Below, one piece after another: positions 38,401-50,085 of a DNA stretch of 64,000 nt. The stretch is from Volvox africanus (lineage: Eukaryota; Chlorophyta; Chlorophyceae; Chlamydomonadales; Volvocaceae): assembly GCA_030268105.1 (NCBI GenBank), contig BSDZ01000086.1, positions 2,558,501 through 2,622,500 on the forward strand, in the 5' to 3' direction. The notes under the pieces were generated by a model. That model was not told where the DNA came from, did no database searches, and saw nothing but the letters and a program-made list of their open reading frames with translations. Both the position numbers and the translations under genes were made by a program. The first letter of the stretch is position 1. Each line of letters starts with the position of its first letter.

Positions 38401-41400
38401 ACCATGCACTGCGGGCTCCCTTAGCGCCCCCGGAAGCCCCGTGGGAGGTAGAGCAACTGAAGGTGGCATAACGACCATCGGCAGGTGGCTGGCAGCGCCG
38501 TACAGCGGAAACCTGGGCGCACCCCACGACGTGCTCGGCTGCTGCAGTGCGACATCGATGTCTGAGCGCTGATTGATGAAGTGCTCTCCACCGGACTCCA
38601 GCACCACGTTGAATTCCGACACCGTGGCCATCTCCGTACTCCGAGACTGACGGCTGTTATTTGTCGTACGATCAGGCGCGACCTCGACCGTATCTGTGGA
38701 ACTGCGCCGTGCAAAGCGGCGGGTAGAGCCAGTTGCACTGAATCGCCCTCCCAGGTGGCGAATGGCGCTTTCCCCGGTGCAGGCGCGGGCGCTGCCCACA
38801 GTGGCACCGTCACCCCCACTTGCTGATATGCTACGCTTAATAGCGGAATTAGATCTTGATATATGCGCCGTGGCTTGCATGACTGCCCCGCCGCCATCGA
38901 CGCCACCAACGCCACTGCCGTCACCGGTCGTCGTCCCATCACTCACCGGAGCGGAGCTCGCAGCGAAGCCCAACGGCAGCACAGCAGACACCTCTGGATA
39001 GCCCGTAAGGGTTGGCGGGTTAAATATTCCCCCGCTTCCGTCGCCGTCTTGGCTGTTCCGCTGAGTCACCGGCGGCGCTATATCGCCACCGCTGCCCGCA
39101 TCCCCCTGCCTCGTGGCCTCAGTGCCGCGATCGCCTCCGGCGGCATTTCGAAAGCTGTCCCGAAAGGATATCACGCCACCGGAAGCAAACTCCGTGCTGG
39201 CTGCGCTGGCAGCTGCATCTCGATGGACACCACCGCCGTTGCTGTCACCGAAAGTCACCGGGGATGCCGGTAAGTTGATCAGGATGTCCTGTCCGCCATG
39301 ATGTGATCTCGTTCCCATCCCAGTGGAGAGCACTGAGCGATAACTACTACCGATGCTACCCCGCGGCGTGGACCGGCGCTCCAGCGGCGCTCCAGCGGCA
39401 GCGGTAGCCAACATCGACAACGATATGGATGGTAACGGCATGGCTGGCGTACCCGTGGACATAGAAGAAGCTCCCAGCCGACTCTGACTGCGTCCCAAGA
39501 AGCTCAGCTGACGCGGCGACGCGCCCAAGGCCCCGAATGTCAAACCGCTGCTAGAACCCGCCCCATTCAAGACGTACGGCGCAGTACTGCGGGAGAAGCG
39601 CGGCAGTCCCGCAGGGCCAAGCAGCTGAGGGGAGGCAGCCGCTGTTGTCGCACTGTCTGACGAGGCGGTGGCGACGGGCGATTGAACCCCGGCTGGGGCG
39701 TGTTGGCTGCCGACGGCAGTGGCCGGGGCCGGGGCCAGGGATAAGTAGCTGCTGCCGCCCGCATTCAACTTGCTGCGAAGCCCACTGTGGGGAGACCGCA
39801 AGCCGCGGATGCTCAGACTCACGCTGCTGGTGTCCGCTTCGGTGTGGGCAGCGGCGGTCCCGGGTGGATCAACCTGACCTGTGCCGGCGCAGTGACCAAC
39901 GGTGCCACCCTGCAGCGCCAGGGCCGATAAAGGCTCCCCCGAGCGCGTCACTTCCAACGGCTGCTGGCTTTGCTGACTCTCGCGGCGCCGCTTAGGCTCC
40001 GGCTCACTGCGGTGAGAGCAGAGCAGGCGGCTATCGATGGGGGAGGGGGGAGCAGGAGCCAATGACCCCCCAGGTCCTAAGTTCCTCCGTTCCGCTCTGT
40101 GCTCCCTTCAGCGCTGGTGCGCTGGTGTTCTCTTTCAACAAACAGGTACATTTCCAGATGCACCGGAAACTGGATATGGAATTCGTGCCTTTGCTAAAGA
40201 GAGCTCACAAGCTTCTTTTTGCTGCTTCAGGCCTCTTTTACAGCGCGTCCTCTCCGCCGCTGGCTTCTTGGACACCCGCCTATCCCCCTGCCGCGGCCGG
40301 CCTCCAACCTCACCTCTTGCACATCCAGACTGCCTTGCAGCCATCCAATGCCAGCAACTCCGCTGGCCACGGCACCTGAAGCAAGCCCTGTTCGTCACGA
40401 GTGGCATGATGGGGCCAGGGAGGGGTCGGCAGAGATACACCGTACGACAGGGCAAGTAGCGAAGGAGAGGAGGACAGCGCTCCGAAGACAGCGGATTGCA
40501 CGGCGCCAGTTCAAATGCTCCGCATGTGACCCTGACATGACATGACGCCATTTCCTCGGCTAATTACAAGAGCGGCTGGTTCTTATCCTTAAGAACCCAG
40601 GGGCACGCAGGCGGAGAAACCCATCCTCTGACACCGATAGAACCAGGAATGCCTCAGCGCTAAGAACGTTACCCCTCGCTGGATGGGTGACCATTTGGAG
40701 CCCATACACGCGCTTTACCGAACCGGGAAAACCAGTGACTTAATAAATGCGGGTGTGCGCATGCAAACCCGCACGCACCTGCTGGAATAGCGCGCAGAAA
40801 CACACTGCATCATCGGCCGTATGAAACGCGATGATAAAGGAGTCACCCTGGGATTAACACAGGGCGGGTGTACACATGGGTTTGGCACATGTCTCCAATG
40901 ACTCGAGGTCATGTTATCAGCATTCCGGAAACCGGACAAACCGGAAACAAAATCGGACTAGTGGTTAGACCATTCCGGGGTGGTCGCACAGGGGATCGCA
41001 CTCATATGCGTGAAGGACAAACTGATGCACATGAGCCGCATCCCCTGTCCGGAGGATCGCACGCAATCACTGGGCTCTGGTCCCGCTTTGCATCCCTTAC
41101 AAAACCCCTTACAACCCTCGCAGGAAAGACCGTCGACACCCCCCCTTCCCCTTCCCCCATCTAGGTGTTGGGGCCGCACCTCAGTGGCGGACTCATAGCC
41201 CCGGAACCGGAGAATCAGGCGCCTGGCCAGAGAGTGGTGGTGGTAGATCGCCACATCCTGTGTGTTACCGGTGGTGAACAGTAGATAGACAGTTAGACAG
41301 ATAGACAGATAGACAGTACATAATAACGCACGAAACACTAAAGCAAAACTTATGCACTTCTTGTGGACGCCCCAGCCAGGCCTGCTAATAGAAGATATAT

Positions 41401-44400
41401 TTCTGGTCTAGGAGCCCTCACCCCGCACCGAGTTGTCAGATTACTGCACGGAGGGTGTAGCTAGATAGACTAGTGGGCACCCTGACATCGATACAAACGG
41501 AATTGTGGAGGGTTCGGTCGGGCGCCATGCCATGGAGGAAAAGAGCTTGGAACCCATCCTGTTTAGTGCCAGGCGGGAGAGTGTTGTTCGGCGTGACCTT
41601 TCTAGAGTTACTAGAACCTTCACCCCCCACAAACACCGCGATTGCCGTCAGGGCCTCACCATGACATCGCTGTGCAGGAGCTCCCACATCTTTGTTGAAT
41701 CCTGGATATCTGCAGAAACAGATCGAGACAACAGCAGGCAGACGGGGAGAGAGGCAGAGATCAGCAGGCAGGGAGGCAGAGCTAGGCAGGCAGGCAGACG
41801 AGGCGAAGAACCGATGGGAGGGTGGGCAAACAGCGAAGGGAAGGGAAGTGTCCCCTACAGCCATAGAAGATACCATGCCATAGAGGTTGTCAACATCGCC
41901 ATCCATCACCCTGCCTTACCCCCCCCTATCCCCCACATTCATAGTAGTGCTGCTGACCTCTACTCCGCCACTCAGCACAACCTCTCCACCCCGCCATGGC
42001 CATACAAATAGAAGTACATATGCCCATGCCCTCCCATGCCCTCCCATGCCCCTTCGCATGAATGCATGCAAGGCTAATCCTTCGGCAGCAAGCTTGGCAG
42101 TGGCCTGGTAGCCATCATACTCAATCCCGTCTTTGTAGCCATTGCTTGGCAAGTCCATTAACAAGATCAGTCATGCATGATGAGTAATGATGATGATGTC
42201 GATGTGCAAATGAATGCCAACCGGTCATGGTCCACCGGTGCAGTCATGATCAACACGCAGTTGTTCCACATCAACCCACATCGATGCCGTGCATTAGATG
42301 AATGAACGAAAGGCCAAGCAGACGCAACACCTGGCAACATGCATTCATCTATGCCCCCAGGCCCCCTTCCCTATATTGCGTGCTCTTACTGCCCATGAAA
42401 CACACTGCCCCTTCCCAGATGTGCGCCATTACCGCATCCCCCGACATCACCACCACCATCTCCGCCCGGACGCCCGGCCTACCCGTTACCACGAGCGTTG
42501 TCTGAGGGCTGATCCCGGGTGGCTCGATGCGGCGCAGCCGGGCCTCCCCACGGCCCACCCGGTAGCACCAAAGTGCCATACAGATCAGAATTGCTAGCAG
42601 CGCCACACCAAGAACGGTGCCCACGACGATGGCCCAGACCAGCTGAGCACAAGGAGTGCGTTGTTGTAGCAGCAACAGGGACATCGAGGGACAAAGGGGT
42701 TTAACATATTCCAAGGACGGTATGCATACAGCTGCACATGCAAATATATGCTTTTGCTGAAGAGCAGGACTAGTGCACTGGGATGAAAAAGGGAGACTGC
42801 TGGAAAATGAGCATCCTACACTGCAGTTTTGTGCTCTCACTTTCTTCCAAGGCCACGCGTTGCATAACCATGCGATTGCAACCATTTGAAATGGAACTCC
42901 CCCCTGCCTGCCGCCAACGCGTGCAGTCCAACTTCCCTACTCGCCGCCCGACTGTTCTCCCCGAACCGTCCTACCCTTCCTCCACGACCCCGGTCCACGA
43001 CCTTGGCGGGAACCTCAAAGGAGTCCGGCGTCGCGTGCAGCAGCATCTGCTGCACCTCTGACACCGTGAAGTTCAGGCGCGACCACTCCGCCAACCAGGC
43101 GTGAAGCATACCATCCGCTGCCACCTTTGCATCCACACCATTCAGGTACGCATGAATTGCAGCACCCATGTGGGACCTGCAATTGGGCAGTTGGGAAGTG
43201 GAGAGGCCGCGCAGTGGAGAGGATGAAGGGACCATCCATCGAACAGATGGCCAGATTTAGAGACCTATCGACCAATGTGGGCACATCTGCCAGTGGAGCA
43301 TTCTGCTCTACTCATTCACCAGCTTCGCCCCGTGTCCGGACATAGCGCTGTGCCGTTCTATCAGCAAAGCCGCGTAGCACAATTGGCCCTGAATACGCAA
43401 CAATGGCGCGTGCACCTTCAATGGCCGCATGGCTGGTTTAAACCCACACTCATCGCCTCCTCACCCACACAAAGTGAGTGGGGCCCCGCATGGGACACCT
43501 TGCCTTGCCCTCCCATGTGTGCTATCATGCTGTCATGCCTCTTACCAGGTGCCCGGTGCTCATGCATGGTTCTTGACACCGCGCGGCCAGCAGGACGGGA
43601 GGGACCTACTGTTCATGGCTCTGATACAGCACACACTAGCAGTTTCCCAGTATGAATAGTATGACCGCCTATTGACCGTAAACATGAATTACCGTAATGC
43701 AAACGCCCCCGGGGCGCCGAATTCCAGTGCCACATTGGGCGAAGTGAACGTGGCCTGCAGCGCCGCCAGGTAGGACTGAGCATCTGCCAGGTCGTACCCC
43801 GCCCCGCCCAAGTCAACGCTGGCAGTGAATCGCTCTAGTGCGCTTGCCGGCGCCAGCATGCGCTCACGGACAGGCTGCACTGCCGCAGCCGTCGTGTTGA
43901 CGCCTCCACCAGCGCCTGCCACACCTTGCCACTGTGCCTCAAGGGAGGATAGCCAGGTCAGAAACTGAAACGCCAGCTCCTGATACACGGCACCGTTGCG
44001 GCGGCTGATGACTCCGAATGTTCCACCGTAGGACAGCATCGGTGCAGCGCATGCCCACGCACCACTGCGGTCTCCACGCCTAGATACTCTGCACATGTCT
44101 TCACTGGCCGGAACAAGTGCTCCAGAGGCACGATCCAGCACATGTGTACTGCCCGGGGGTAGCGCCACGCCCACGACGCCGCGGACACGTGAACTCTCGA
44201 TACCGATATCGGCATCGCTACTCGCATTCCCTGCCGCTAGTTGCTGCAGTACCCTGAAGCCGCGACCGAGGTCCAGGGTAATAAGACACTCGCCGCGAGC
44301 GAAGCGCACCAGCGGCTCCCCGCAGGACAGCCCCTGTGGTCCCGCCGCCACTAACGCGCGCAATTTTGCTAGCCCTTGTTCCATGGCAGAGCCGTTGAGC

Positions 44401-45604
44401 AGCTGCACCGCACGCATGGGGTCTGACTCGTCCAGAGCCAGCGCCCAACCAGTCCGGGGTCCCCAACGTTGAGTGATGGACGCCAGCACGGCGGACAGCA
44501 CCCACACGGTTGTGCTGCAATCAAGAGCGGTGCTCAGGCACAGCGCATGCTGCGGTGCTGGAGGGACGGTGGTGGTTGTGGCGGCTGGTGCCGCAGCTGC
44601 TGCCTTTGCTGCAGCCGCTGCAGCAGACGTGTTCCAGTCCTCCGCCAGCTGCAACAATTCATCCCAGGAGAAAGGCACGTCGCGACCCAGTGCCGCAAGC
44701 GTGTCACGACGGTAATACAAAAGGAGTGCATCGCTGCAAGGGGCGTTGAATGAAAGGGCCATAAGCCAGGAGAAGGTGAGCGACGGAAGGAGTGCCGTCG
44801 GCAACCATGATTCCCCTAAAGCAGCACATGGATTAAATCACCTGGATATGCAACGCGCACTAGGTAGTGCCACAGGGAAACGGCCTTAAACCCCGGAATC
44901 CCGCGCAAGAGACACAACAAGCCGCACATACATCCGCATCCTTAAGGGAATTCCCCATAAGTGTCCTTTCACCTCGAGATCGGCACAGCGATAGTCCTGA
45001 CGCCGGCAACCGATAGGTTTGACCACAAGGATTGGTAACCATCCCAGGTGGCGTCAGGGCTGTCCTGTATCTTTTGCTCCAGTGGAAGCAGCGCCTTACG
45101 ATAAGCTAGGGGCGGTATGCTAGCACCGTCTACTATCCACAAGTCCTGTTCTGCCCAGCCGTTCAGCTGGGAGTCGACAGTCGACGGAATGATGCTTGGA
45201 TCGCCATATGTCACGTTAACGGCGGTGCTAACTTGCTGTTCAAATTGAATAGCTTGTCGTGTAATCCATGACTCCAATGTTGTGGGCGCAAGGACCCGAA
45301 GGGGCCTGCTACAACATTGCGCCCGATATGCCAAGAGTATTTGTTCGTATGGCGGCGAGCTACTGTTACACCGAGACTCAAGCTGCTGTACCACACCTGC
45401 CATACATTGGCCAGTAACATTTGTAGCTGCCCCTATTGGCCAGAGGCTCACCGTCGTTGCGACATTGAAAATGCACATCAACCTAAACAAGCGTGCAAGC
45501 ATGCCGCCAATTCTACTTCTTATGGAAACCACCGGTCCTTGCCGGGGTTCCATAATAGCATATAGCACATATCGCGACACCGTGCAGGCCAACCGTTCTA
45601 TCAC
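29436..45604 (-). CDS. receptor-type class III nucleotide cyclase, solute-binding ectodomain plus tandem catalytic domains, 2998 aa
   Basis: The 17-exon model is complement(join(29436..30225, 30578..32011, 32301..32675, 33088..33357, 33834..33922, 34259..34366, 34798..35121, 35968..36145, 36845..40006, 40314..40375, 40779..40847, 41180..41257, 41660..41709, 42483..42642, 43002..43176, 43693..44733, 44973..45604)). Every junction is in phase. Residues 1-616 hold an N-terminal hydrophobic segment and an extracellular solute-binding-like domain (SDALLLYYRRDTLAALG, then FSWDELLQLAEDW). The membrane span is about 617-643. Catalytic domain C1 (about 665-1905) keeps both metal Asp residues, D670 (TDIQDST) and D714 (ATEGDSF). 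It is interrupted by a low-complexity insert at about 757-1790 before RGLRVRMGMHSG. C2 (about 1925-2133) has lost those Asp residues (H1940, G1983) but keeps N2075 and R2079 (MNRAARI), which C1 lacks. A disordered tail follows, including 52 consecutive Gly. The likely product is cGMP or cAMP made at the plasma or ciliary membrane. Confidence 0.88.
30667..30846 (-). repeat. GGTGGA hexanucleotide repeat encoding poly-Gly
   Basis: An almost perfect hexanucleotide array inside coding exon 30578..32011 of the cyclase gene. Read in frame on the minus strand it gives 52 Gly codons (30691-30846), one Ser (30688-30690) and seven more Gly. The opposite strand shows artificial poly-Pro and His-Leu frames. 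Confidence 0.93.
32911..33065 (-). repeat. G-run-rich intron tract (C-rich on plus strand)
   Basis: The intron between cyclase exons 33088..33357 and 32301..32675 contains about 150 bp of alternating (C)4-6 and (T)2-4 blocks on the plus strand. The transcript therefore has many closely spaced G4-G6 runs. It lies just downstream of the donor GTAAGA at 33087. Confidence 0.85.
35458..35475. repeat. short telomere-like CCCTAAAA/CCCTAA motif
   Basis: CCCTAAAACCCTAACCCT lies in a cyclase intron. A similar degenerate block occurs at about 29355-29372. Both resemble the green-algal telomere unit TTT(T)AGGG, but they are only two to three units long. Confidence 0.5.
41283..41316. repeat. GATAGACA short tandem repeat
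   Basis: Four to five units of an 8-bp GATAGACA-like repeat in the cyclase intron immediately upstream (on the minus strand) of exon 41180..41257. Confidence 0.7.
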
Positions 45605-48248
45605 ACTACCGTGTCCTCTAGGTTATGTAATTATATACAGTGCTTTTGAGCATCCTCTATAATTGGGGCGCCACGTTAAACTGTGTCCCAATCAGCTGTG
45701 AAATCCTGCACGTACTGCGGCAGTACGCCCGGGACAGTAGTATGATCGAAGATGAGGGCGAAATCCGGACGACGATGAATTACACGACGGTAACCGTATC
45801 AAAATGTTGCGATGAAAGAAACTGAAGATATTGGCGATAGGCCGTGATCCTTTCCTCACAGCTTGCGGGAAAGCAGGGTTATCCTATATATGAAAGTCTA
45901 AATGTATATATTAAATGTAAGCTCGGCATAATAACGCGGTCCTGACAACTCAAAGGAGTAAAAAAGAGGGTCCCAACCAGCACCTGTGCGAGTAACACTC
46001 GACGTACAGCAGATCCACAGCATTTGTCCACTGAAATCAATCTCATACAGATTGCGATCAAACCGTAAATTCCTCAAGTATACGTCAACTATAAGGCAAA
46101 TCGAAGACAGCTAGTAGATATTTCACATGGGCTTTCGGCAAGGATCGGCACACATTCCCTCACGTCTCGTGCGAAAGTACGCTCCTTCCGCGCCCCCACT
46201 GCTTTACACGGGTGCGCAAAAGACAGGAAAAGACCGATTGACACACCCGGTGTCCCACGTCCGTACGTTTCCATGTACTGTCGCAATTTGCTTATCACTC
46301 GTTACCATTGTCTCCTTTTTGCCACTGTCTTGGTTCTTACCATAATATTTTTGATTGCTTCACATCCCCAAACAACCGATGACAGGCAAGCTTAGCTACC
46401 TCAACCCCACACCACATCTCGTCGTCCGGACAACTGCTAAGGCACGACACTGTAAGTGTGCCTAGAAGCTCCAGGATGATCCCGACTGAAAGCCAGACAC
46501 AGCCCCCTCCACTGGTTGAGGTTGTGGCCCCGATGCTAATGGACGGCAAGAACCCCGATTATAGTGACTTGCGAGCCGACCAGCAGGGGTAGAGTAGAGG
46601 CCGCCGTTACTCTGGCAGATTCTACTGGATGCTGGTGGTGGGTGCTGAACCACCTACCTATCGGGAAATCACTGGTTTCGGAGCAGTCAACATCCCTAGG
46701 GGTGAACGGATGAGGGTGCCCCGAAATACAGGGGAAGGTGGGGACTGCTGCCAGGTGGTAGTGGCCACAGGTGAAGCAAAGCCCCCCTATCCCCCCCACA
46801 CATACACCGTCAGTGTGGTGTATGGGATAGTCATGAACAGGAGGGTCACAGAAACCGAGCTCCCCCCCCCCATCTCACTCCAGGACCTTGCCACGCTAAC
46901 CTTTGGCAACGCAGCAGCCGCGGATCCAGCAGTACATATATCAGCGGCGTAATTGCTACCGCTGTTATTCTCTGGTCTAGAAATCGTAGATAACATATTT
47001 TATATCTTTTACAGCAATTGCCGAAAAAACCAGCTAGCAATCGTCAGGTCCTGACATCCCTTGTCCCGAGGATAGTCCTGCGCCTGACACTGCGTTATGC
47101 CGTCACGACTGAGTTAGGAGAGGCATGAGTTAGGAGAGCCATGAGTTAGGAGAGTCATGAGTTAGGAGAGTCATGAGTTAGGAGAGCCATGAGTTAGGAG
47201 AGCCATGAGTTAGGAGAGCCATGAGTTAGGAGAGTCATGAGTTAGGAGAGCCATGAGTTAGGAGAGTCATGAGTTAGGAGAGTCATGAGTTAGGAGAGTC
47301 ATGAGTTGGGAGACCTGGATGCTGGAACATGAAGCAACATGTTGTGTGGCAGGCGTCGAAGTCGGACCTCGACATGCTCAGCTTTATGGGAGTGGATCCT
47401 TGGAACAGGACGCGACGCAAATGCAGCATGCAGCAGTCCGAAAGTGCTCCAACCAGGTCTCGTTATACGTGAGGCATTAATCTGATCCCTCAGCGGCCGC
47501 ATGCCACCGCCACCACCGCCGCACAACGGAATAATCAATCATGGCGCCTGGTGAAGCAGCCACTGGTGCTAGGGTTCCGCATCAGGGGGGACGCTGCAGC
47601 TGCCGGCAGCACAACGGGTGCCGGCGGCGCAGCAGGTGGTGGCGCCACAGTAGCTAGCGGTGCAGTAGCTGCTGGCGCGACAGGAGCATAAGGGTGCGGA
47701 GTAACATTTTAGGGTGGCTTAGCATCTTGAGGAAACATAACCTCTGGGGCGGGGCAGCAGCTGGCACCGTGACAGGAGCTGTTGGCGGGGAAGGTCGGTC
47801 CATCTATAGGCAGGTTTCGGGCAGGGATGCGCCACTGGCGTCCTGCATTTAGCTTACACCGGTTTCTTGATGATTTGGATTGATGAATTACGGAGTCTTG
47901 TAAGAGATTGGACGGACAAAAAGAGCCAGCAGGTTTTAACGCCCGCGACCTCCGTGAAGTCAAGGTCCGCGAAGCAACATATGTTTGATGACGGGACAAA
48001 GCTAAACCGAAGGAGAACTATCATACCACGACCATTACAAACCTGCAGAAATTTCCTTCAAAGGTTTCAAAACCGCATTATCGCAAAAAAGCATACGGTA
48101 ATAACTATAATGCGATAAATATCGCCGTGCGGAACCTTCCGTTGGACTAACTCACAACTGTAATGGCTTGCGGCTAGAATGTGAAAGCCTGCCAGCCTGC
48201 CAATTGCAAGTTTGCCTGATGAAAGCTTAGCTCTTATATGCTGCCGAC
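45605..48248. other. intergenic region between cyclase and lumazine synthase genes
   Basis: This 2.6-kb stretch separates the divergently transcribed cyclase (minus) and lumazine synthase (plus) genes, so it should hold both promoters. It contains the 16-bp minisatellite at 47111-47310 and an Ala/Gly-coding GC-rich patch near 47580-47690. An open frame at 46629-46952 lacks support from homology or splicing. Confidence 0.45.
47111..47310. repeat. 16-bp minisatellite, about 12.5 units
   Basis: Unit GAGTTAGGAGAGYCAT (the first copy has G in place of Y) repeated head to tail 12 times from 47111, with a partial 13th unit at 47303. Copies differ almost only at one position (C/T), which gives a scorable pattern of variant repeats. 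There are no spacers. Confidence 0.96.
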
Positions 48249-49502
48249 ATGGCTTCTTTGCACCTCCAAGCATCTTTGCGAAATGCGAGCGTTGCTCGCC
48301 GGCAGCAGCTTGTAGCCAGTCGTATCTCTTTCGCACGGCCATTGATCCATACGATTACATTCTATAACTCTCACTTACAAGGATCGGAAGCCTGGGGTGA
48401 GAATTGCGACTGGAAGAAAACTTGTCTTGGCCGCCGTCTGAATTCACATACCGTGAAACTTGCAGATGGTCGCGTTCGATTTATTCCCAGTCGCAATTTA
48501 TGTGTTACTTCCACCATTTATCATGGTTCGGTAGTGGCAGAGCCGGCCGCAAAGTTCGCTATCGTGGTAGCCAAATTCAACAGTCTCATCACCAAAGGAC
48601 TACTGGAGGGTGCGCTGGAAGCCTTTGAAAGCCATGGAGTGGAGAAGGAAAACATCGACGTGAGCTTTACAAGGTTGTGATCGGCTATTTACTTCGTATC
48701 GTCCTTGACGCGAGAGACACGGCGCAGGTTGCCTGGGTGCCTGGGAGCTTCGAGCTGCCAGTCGTCGCTAAGAGCATGGCCAAGTCAGGCAATTACGCTG
48801 GCGTTATCTGCATCGGTGCTATCGTAAGTAAAATTGGACATCTGGCGACACGGCGACAGTAATCCTCGTGCGGCCGTGTATGCTCGCTCTGAATGGGTTC
48901 CCTTTCTGGCTCTTGCAGATTCGTGGAGCAACAACGCATTACGATGCTGTCGTCAGTGCGGCGACAAGTGGCGTCTTGGGCGCCAGCACTGACACGGGTT
49001 GGTTTCTGCGCAGCTTCCCGGCACAGGACGTGCCGCCTAGGGCAAGCAGCCTGTTTCGCATGTAGAGCCCATATACTATCGGCTTTTTAGTCCGGGATAC
49101 ACGAGTGAAGGTTCATTATATCTGTCGGACTGTCGGACTTATCGACAGGATAACTAATACATTTCGATTCAGGGCTACGAATCCAACGAATTCACCATCC
49201 GCAGCCTGGGGTGTTTACACTGAACTCTAGGTTTGGTCCATGAGCTCTGTGGACTGTGTTCTGCTGCAGGTGTGCCGGTCATCTTTGGCGTCCTGACGAC
49301 TGATGACCTCGAGCAGGTTAGGGAAAGACGCCTAATGACCGGATTACCTAGTTGTTCGCTCTAAAGGCGGTTTGGGGTAATGCCGCAGGCACTCGATCGC
49401 ACGGGCGGTAAGGTGGGCAACAAGGGCGGCGAGGCTGCCCTCACTGCCATCGAGATGGCATCTCTTATGTCGAAGTTGCGGTTGGAAGGAAAGGCAGCAT
49501 GA
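48249..49502 (+). CDS. RIBH: 6,7-dimethyl-8-ribityllumazine synthase (riboflavin biosynthesis)
   Basis: Model join(48249..48659, 48728..48823, 48919..48997, 49270..49316, 49389..49502), 248 aa, all phases consistent. The enzyme condenses 5-amino-6-ribitylamino-uracil with 3,4-dihydroxy-2-butanone 4-phosphate, the penultimate step to vitamin B2. In plants and algae it acts in the plastid. The core is complete: [10 protein letters not shown] at residues 102-111 with the substrate-stacking Phe (F110), WVPGSFELP in exon 2, RGATTHYD with the catalytic-type His (H176), [16 protein letters not shown], and GNKGGEAA near the end. The first ~85 residues are Ser/Arg-rich and hydroxylated, as in a chloroplast transit peptide. 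Part of exon 1 (about residues 50-80) is unlike the family and could hide a further intron. The donor at 48998 (GTTGGT) is weak. TGTAA at 49831 is a possible polyadenylation signal. Confidence 0.93.
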
Positions 49503-49863
49503 TGGCAACATGGTCTCTTAATATTGATTGATAGGTTATCGCGGGAGCGCCATGGGGAAGCTTGTTCAGTCACTGTCGACGTCAGGACAGGGGTTACGGG
49601 CTGGGTGTCTGGGGCTGGCTCTCGTGAATCAATCACTTCGCTCGAGCAGTTCTTGACCAGCATTTCTACCGTATTAGTTTTGACCGTCTGTCATATTGGC
49701 GGCCGTGAAAGTTTTATGCCTAATGTATGGCCTATTCTTACGCCAGCGTTAAGCCCTGGCGTAATGTTCATCTTGGTGGCGCATTAAATAGGGGCAGTAA
49801 TTCGTGTATGCAGCGTTTCTGTGTTGGTCTTGTAAGCGATAACGTCTTGCACGTGGTGGGTAC

Positions 49864-50085
49864 CTTCATCATCTCTCTCGCGGCATTTTTGGGGTCTCCA
49901 GTCTTCAGTCTCCACAGCGTATGCAGCCACCTCCGCTGCGTGGCGTGTGCAGAACTCCTTGCAATCTTCCGGGGGAATGCCCTTGCACTGAGCTGCGATG
50001 TGCTTAGCAGCAACAACCTCTGCTTTGGCTTTATGGGTGGGTGGGGGGCAACCGTTTGACAGCGCTTGCAAGAGCGGGCGTTCCG
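49864..50085 (-). CDS. orphan coding-like exon, Cys-containing, family unknown
   Basis: An internal-exon-like frame on the minus strand, with acceptor TCTTAG before 50085 and donor GTACCC after 49864. It encodes a charged, helical stretch that includes KAKAEVVAAKHIAAQCKGIP and EDCKEFCTRHAAEVAAYAVE. Composition and codon usage look coding, and the Cys spacing (CKGIPPEDCKEFC) looks non-random. I cannot link it to further exons. It would belong to a gene convergent with lumazine synthase. Confidence 0.33.

Noticed and set aside
44734..44830. Alternative start of the second cyclase exon at the TTTAG acceptor near 44815
   Set aside because: It is one base out of phase with the preceding exon. The acceptor TTGCAG before 44733 is in phase and restores the family sequence SDALLLYYRR.
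46629..46952. 107-codon plus-strand frame in the intergenic region
   Set aside because: It has no homology and no splice partners, and the minus strand is equally open.
47111..47310. CRISPR-like regular repeats
   Set aside because: The units are directly abutting with no spacers, and the sequence is eukaryotic, so this is a minisatellite.
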